NCBI GenBank assembly: GCA_021734905.1
Contig: JAIPIB010000002.1
Location: 62,001 to 126,000 of the forward strand
Reading direction: 5' to 3'
From: Minisyncoccota bacterium
Lineage (GTDB): Bacteria; Patescibacteria; Paceibacteria; UBA9973; UBA918
Length of the DNA stretch: 64,000 bases
Shown here: positions 59,731 to 64,000 of the stretch, one piece after another
Layout: the number at the start of each line of letters is the position of its first letter
Numbering within the stretch: position 1 is the first letter of the stretch
Notes under the pieces: generated by a model
Told to the model about the DNA's origin: nothing
Database searches by the model: none
The model's input: the letters and a program-made list of their open reading frames with translations, nothing else
Program-made: the position numbers and the translations under genes

Positions 59731-60693
59731 TTACTGGAAGTTTTGTTCTAACATCTGATCATCAGATCCTGATGCTGTTTTTTGCGTCGATATGAGTTTC
59801 CCGTCTTGACTCTGTGACAAATCAATTTTGAATAGTGACTGTTCGGCTTCATGCACGTTTTCAAGTGCTTCAACAAAAGATGTCCTTGTAATTGGGTGTG
59901 TCCCAATGTTCACCAGTCGAATTGACTGGAGTGATAAGTCAGATGCTATATAACCATACTGTTCCGGTTCCGTAGGAATCGACTGAACGTGAGCAATCTT
60001 TCCAACAACTCCTGTGTCGAGCGACGGCAAAATGACAACATTGTCTTTTTCAAGAATAACACCTTGAGGGACGCTCAACCGGACGACACCACCACCCTCA
60101 CCTCGTGCTGTTGCAAAAATATTTGGTCCAAAAATGTACACAGTAGCTTCAACTCCTGGTGATGAGAATAACGATACAATCGCTTCATTTTTATACACAG
60201 TCTGTATATAACCAACAGTTTGACCAGATCCTATGTACACAGGAGCATTTTTAGTAATACCATCATTCTCGCCCCTGTCAATTACTAACGTATCGTACGG
60301 ACTATATGGTGGGCGAGAAATGACTCCTGCTAAAATTCTAGGTGAACTTGTTGCCTTAAAGAATGAGTGCAACTCCTCGTTTTCATCCCTAAGAAAAGCC
60401 ATCATTACATCAGTACCTTGCTGTGCCGATACTTGCTGCTTTAAAGCATTAATTTCTTGAACAAGTTCAGTTCTATTACGAATATACATCGGGATTGTTG
60501 CGGAAGATTCTGCAAAGTACTGTCTTATTTCGTACACAGGAGCGATGATAAATGCAGAGAAACCTCTTAAAAATTCTTTTCCGACAAGGAGTACAACAAA
60601 AACAATCAGGACTGGAATTAAATATTTCCAAAAACCAGAATTTTTATGATTGAGGGAATAATTCCCCTTCGTTTTCGATAAGAAGTTCTTCAT
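59731..60693 (-). CDS. mreC: Rod shape-determining protein MreC
   Basis: A protein of 320 aa with an N-terminal transmembrane helix (about 24-46), a coiled coil (about 70-110) and a two-lobed beta domain with LAGVISRPPYSPYDTLVIDRGENDGI, GSGQTVGYI and a GVVGKIAHVQ strand. The last 45 residues are Q/S-rich and unconserved. It links MreB to the wall-synthesis enzymes. Its start overlaps the mreB end by 50 nt, which is long but there is no good later start before the transmembrane helix. Confidence 0.9.
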   Translation of the reverse strand: MKNFLSKTKGNYSLNHKNSGFWKYLIPVLIVFVVLLVGKEFLRGFSAFIIAPVYEIRQYFAESSATIPMYIRNRTELVQEINALKQQVSAQQGTDVMMAFLRDENEELHSFFKATSSPRILAGVISRPPYSPYDTLVIDRGENDGITKNAPVYIGSGQTVGYIQTVYKNEAIVSLFSSPGVEATVYIFGPNIFATARGEGGGVVRLSVPQGVILEKDNVVILPSLDTGVVGKIAHVQSIPTEPEQYGYIASDLSLQSIRLVNIGTHPITRTSFVEALENVHEAEQSLFKIDLSQSQDGKLISTQKTASGSDDQMLEQNFQ

Positions 60694-61714
60694 AATTTTC
60701 TAAATTCTCAAGTACCATTCCAATTCCACGAACTACTGCTCGGAGCGGGTCTGGAACGACGATAACAGAAAGTCCCAGTACACTTTCAAGTAATTTTGGG
60801 ACTCCAGGGATAAGCGCTCCGCCACCTGAAAGAGTGATTCCTCGCTGCATAACGTCCGCAAGTACCTCAGGTGGTGTGCGTTCAATAACGTCCCGAGTCG
60901 CTTCCACAATAGCATTAATTGAACCCATAATTGCTTCTCGAACGTCACTGTCTGTAATGACAACTTCCCGTGGCAAGCCTGTCACGACATCTCTTCCTCT
61001 AACAATGATTTCTTTAGATTCTCCGTGTTCTTCGACAGAGGCGAGTGCGATTTTTGTATCTTCAGCTGTTCGATCACCAACAAGGACTTTGAACTGATCT
61101 CGAATATACGTCATGATATCTTGATTGAGGCGATCACCTGCGACACGCAAATTTTTGGCCGTGACAATTCCACTCAGTGATATAACTGCAATATCTGTCG
61201 TTCCACCACCTATGTCAATTATCATACTTCCCTGCGGTCTATGGATAGGAAGCTTTGCTCCAATAGCAGCAGCAATAGGCTCTTCTATCAGGTAGACTTC
61301 ACGCGCTCCGGCATTTTTAGCTGCATCTCGCGCTGCACGCATCTCAACAGAAGTGATCCCAGAAGGAACCCCAATGAGTACACGTGGGGCAATTATAGTA
61401 CTTGTCCCCATTCGAACCTTCGCAATAAGATATGCGAGCATTTCCTCTGTTACTTCAAAATCAGAAATGACTCCATTTTGAAGCGGACGAACGACCTCAA
61501 TATGCGTTGGCGTTCTACCTTGCATTGTTTTAGCCTCGCTTCCAACAGCCACAAGTTGGCCAGTTTTCTTATTAAAAGCCACAATCGTTGGCTCGTTTTG
61601 AACAATCCCCTTACCTCTTACGTAGACGAGGGTATTTGCTGTACCAAGATCAATACCAATATCTGTTGATAGTGACCCTAGTATTTTTTCGATGTAAGAA
61701 GAAATTTTGTTCAT
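60644..61714 (-). CDS. mreB: Rod shape-determining protein MreB
   Basis: A bacterial actin of 356 aa. TDIGIDLGTANTLVYVRGKGIV is phosphate loop 1, IDIGGGTTDIAVISLSG loop 2, GITLSGGGALIPGVPKLL the adenosine-binding motif, and EEPIAAAIGAKLPI a further hallmark. An N-terminal amphipathic stretch (KISSYIEKILGSL) could bind the membrane. It guides side-wall synthesis, so the cell is probably rod-shaped at some stage. Its ATG overlaps the proS stop (TAATG). Confidence 0.96.
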   Translation of the reverse strand: MNKISSYIEKILGSLSTDIGIDLGTANTLVYVRGKGIVQNEPTIVAFNKKTGQLVAVGSEAKTMQGRTPTHIEVVRPLQNGVISDFEVTEEMLAYLIAKVRMGTSTIIAPRVLIGVPSGITSVEMRAARDAAKNAGAREVYLIEEPIAAAIGAKLPIHRPQGSMIIDIGGGTTDIAVISLSGIVTAKNLRVAGDRLNQDIMTYIRDQFKVLVGDRTAEDTKIALASVEEHGESKEIIVRGRDVVTGLPREVVITDSDVREAIMGSINAIVEATRDVIERTPPEVLADVMQRGITLSGGGALIPGVPKLLESVLGLSVIVVPDPLRAVVRGIGMVLENLENYEELLIENEGELFPQS

Positions 61715-62976
61715 TATGAATTAGCACCTAAAAATTTATGATGAAGTTCCTCCTCAGTCAAATAATGTACAGTGCCGTTTGCTCGCTCAACAACTTCAAA
61801 CTTTCCTTCTTCTTTAGTCTTTTTACTTACCACTATGCGATATGGCATACCCAAAAGGTCACTGTCATTGAATTTTTCACCCGCACGCACGTCCCGATCA
61901 TCATAGAGAACGTGAACACCATTATCATTAAAAGTATTATACAAACCATTGGCAAAGTCTTTAATCTCTTCATTATCTCCAGAGAGCTCTACTAGATGTA
62001 CCTGGTACGGAGCAATGCTTTCTGGCCAAACAATCCCTTTATCATCCGAAAATTTTTCAACGACAACGCCCATGAGGCGAGTGATCCCAATTCCGTACGA
62101 CCCCATCCAAATAGGAATATTTTCTCCTGACTCATCCTTAAATGTAAGACCAATATCCTCTGCTTTTTGTCGTCCAAAATTAAATATATTTCCCACTTCT
62201 GCAGTCTTTGCCATCTGCAATTCGTCACGTGTGATGCCAAGTTTCGTGAGTGTTTCATCATTTAATACCTCTTCATTGATTGCAATATTTTTTTCACGAT
62301 TGAAGTAAACAACGTCTTCTCCTGCGTCTGTAATGGTTTGAAATTCATGTGAAAACTGTGTAAATGCACCACCAGAAGCAAAGGTAATGAATGTGTCTTC
62401 GGCTATACCGAGACGTGCATATACTCGCATGTATGCATCCATAGTCGCATTGTAGAAAGCAGTATGGTCTTCCTCTCCAACACAGAACGAATACATATCC
62501 TTCATAACGAACTCTCTGCCACGCATAATACCGCTCTTTGCTCGAAGTTCATTGCGGAGCTTGGTCTGAAACTGGTAAACATAGACAGGAAGATCCTTAT
62601 AGCTTGAAATATAGTTTTTCATCATTTCACCAATCGGTTCCTCATGACTCCATCCAAAACCCACTTCTCCTCCAGCTTTGAGTTCTGACTTAAACCATAC
62701 ATCAACCATTGAGTCATCCCATCTATTCGTTCGTTCCCAAATTTCCTTCCGCTGCAAAGCAGTCATAATGAGTTCTTGGCCTCCTACAGCATTCATCTCC
62801 TGTCGAGTTATCTCCTTTATCTTCTCGAGAACACGAATACCGAGAGGAAGATATGCGTAGACGCCAGCCATTTCCTTGTGTACATATCCAGCACGTATTA
62901 GCAGCTGAGCATTGTGCGATGTCTCATCTGCAGGAACCTCCTTGCGCGTTTTTGTAAATAAACGAGATTGCTTCAT
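61714..62976 (-). CDS. proS: Prolyl-tRNA synthetase without editing insert
   Basis: A class II synthetase of 420 aa. QSRLFTKTRKEVPADETSHNAQLLIRAG at the start, WSHEEPIGEMMKNY, IMRGREFVMKDMYSF and GIGITRLMGVVVEKF (motif 3) are typical of bacterial ProRS. Between SHEFQTI and AEVGNIFNFG there are only about 45 residues where E. coli-type enzymes carry a domain of about 180 residues that deacylates Ala-tRNA-Pro. The frame is open to 63045, but the family start is at 62976. It is the first gene of the mreB-mreC-mreD-PBP2 run. Confidence 0.94.
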   Translation of the reverse strand: MKQSRLFTKTRKEVPADETSHNAQLLIRAGYVHKEMAGVYAYLPLGIRVLEKIKEITRQEMNAVGGQELIMTALQRKEIWERTNRWDDSMVDVWFKSELKAGGEVGFGWSHEEPIGEMMKNYISSYKDLPVYVYQFQTKLRNELRAKSGIMRGREFVMKDMYSFCVGEEDHTAFYNATMDAYMRVYARLGIAEDTFITFASGGAFTQFSHEFQTITDAGEDVVYFNREKNIAINEEVLNDETLTKLGITRDELQMAKTAEVGNIFNFGRQKAEDIGLTFKDESGENIPIWMGSYGIGITRLMGVVVEKFSDDKGIVWPESIAPYQVHLVELSGDNEEIKDFANGLYNTFNDNGVHVLYDDRDVRAGEKFNDSDLLGMPYRIVVSKKTKEEGKFEVVERANGTVHYLTEEELHHKFLGANS

Positions 62977-63183
62977 ACATACTAGATTACCCAATAATAA
63001 AACTCCTCCAACAAACACAGTACAAAAACTTACCTGCCTGAACAAGAAGAATACTTGTGATTTAACTATTCTATCGTCAAACAGCGCGACGGTAAAGAAC
63101 TACTGTTTTGCATCCAAAACCAGCACACACCGCAATAGAGCTAGTCTAGTTAATGAATACCAGCAGTACTATAGTTAGAATTC

Positions 63184-64000
63184 TTAAATAAGTCTTGCAA
63201 CATCATTCCACGTCACAACAATCATAAGAGAAATAAGGAGTAGAAAACCAAATGTGTTAAGTACTGCTACATATCGAGGCGCAATCGGTGACCCCTTTAC
63301 TGCTTCGATAATCACAAAAAGTAGTCTCCCCCCATCAAGAGCTGGGAATGGCAGAATATTTATAACAGCAAGATTAAGGGAAATAAATGCCGTAAACATA
63401 AGAAGAGCTGTAACACCGAATGCTGATGTCTCTCCAACGAGACCGACAATTCCAACAGGTCCGGCAATCTGTGAATAGTCTGCTCGCATAAGGACTGTGT
63501 CAACAAGGAGTTGTGAAATTCCAACAACAATATCTCTAGTACTTGTTATTGTATAGATAAATGAATCAGATACAGCATTCACAAATGAGCGTTGCACAGT
63601 ATCAACCTGAACCATCGCAATACCAATTGCATGTTGAGAGGGGTTATCAGAAATAATCCCGGGCTCAGAAGCAAGTCTCACAACATTTGGTTCTCCTTTA
63701 TACACAGAGACAACGGTGAGTGGTGTTTCAACATGTGTAGCAACAAATGCGCTAAATGTTGATGGTTTTAAAACATCAAGTGTCTCGCCTCCAGCCTCAA
63801 CACTTTTTACAACTGTACCTGGTAGTATCCCAGCACGCTCCGCAGGACTACCAGCAAGAACATCGGTAATAGTAAGTTTTGCATTTTCAGTCGCGTTATC
63901 TTCTGATACTGACGTCTGGACACCAATACCGAAAGCAATTGCAACAAGAAACCAAGCAAACAAAATGTTCATGCTAATACCAGCAACAAGAACCGCGCTT
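63184..64000 (-). CDS. rseP: RseP-like site-2 protease, M50 family (5' end outside window)
   Basis: A partial gene; the frame continues past 64000 (SAVLVAGISMNILFAW reads through the edge). The visible 272 residues hold the helix with the MN that precedes the PDZ domain (about ITDVLAGSPAERAGILPGTVV), and the C-terminal membrane part with INILPFPALDGGRLLFV, where the DG supplies the third zinc ligand. The HExxH motif must lie upstream. It cleaves membrane-bound regulators or leftover signal peptides. Confidence 0.88.
   Translation of the reverse strand, partial: SAVLVAGISMNILFAWFLVAIAFGIGVQTSVSEDNATENAKLTITDVLAGSPAERAGILPGTVVKSVEAGGETLDVLKPSTFSAFVATHVETPLTVVSVYKGEPNVVRLASEPGIISDNPSQHAIGIAMVQVDTVQRSFVNAVSDSFIYTITSTRDIVVGISQLLVDTVLMRADYSQIAGPVGIVGLVGETSAFGVTALLMFTAFISLNLAVINILPFPALDGGRLLFVIIEAVKGSPIAPRYVAVLNTFGFLLLISLMIVVTWNDVARLI

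Overview
The window is dense bacterial chromosome, moderately AT-rich, with short intergenic gaps and compact versions of housekeeping enzymes. It most resembles a Candidatus Patescibacteria (CPR) genome, probably of the Parcubacteria/Paceibacteria kind. The clues are a giant secreted surface protein made of GNVGIGTTSP-type repeats with an S74 chaperone end, a ProRS without editing insert, an archaeal-type AspRS, ultra-short spacing between promoters and start codons, and many small proteins of no known family. Taxonomy is inferred; no rRNA gene is present.

Layout. 1-2962: a T-box leader, archaeal-type AspRS and an M17 aminopeptidase. 3096-8555: the giant S74 protein. 8634-17703: a rightward run with scpA, scpB, a D,D-carboxypeptidase, mraY, an ftsW/rodA gene, murG, gltX, an M23 hydrolase activator and a small membrane protein. 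17876-24094: mostly leftward genes, namely murI, DUF1653, EVE, a lytic-transglycosylase-like gene with an odd 5' end, a ROK kinase, pgi, a LOG protein and an exonuclease, with doxX on the other strand. 24161-33334: ung, rpmA, cyclophilin, rplI, an S41 protease, corA, cysS, dnaB and recR. 33338-35666: a putative ncRNA, rplU, rmuC and yqeY. 35672-37335: four tiny stand-alone gene cassettes. 37339-42548: truB, a thioredoxin/DsbD-like fusion, a YgjP-like peptidase, a Pif1-like helicase and two small membrane proteins. 42650-44600: tRNA-Glu followed by tRNA-derived hairpin repeats around one hydrolase gene. 44683-49873: DUF454, TauE, MscS, pyruvate kinase, a CAP protein and a fifth cassette. 49920-64000: leftward division and shape genes (mraZ-rsmH-ftsL-ftsI-murF; mreB-mreC-mreD-PBP2) with lysS, greA, proS and a partial RseP-like protease.

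How it works together. Much of the window builds and shapes the envelope: glutamate racemase, MurF, MraY, MurG, SEDS protein, two class B PBPs, a carboxypeptidase, an M23 factor, MreBCD, and MraZ with its probable operator. Two gene-expression styles coexist. At least fourteen housekeeping genes have a -10-like hexamer ending 5-9 nt before the start codon, so their mRNAs are probably leaderless. The small cassettes instead carry -35/-10 promoters, mostly Shine-Dalgarno sites, and strong private terminators. The most unusual items are the T-box, the cassettes, and the tRNA-Glu-derived hairpin repeats.
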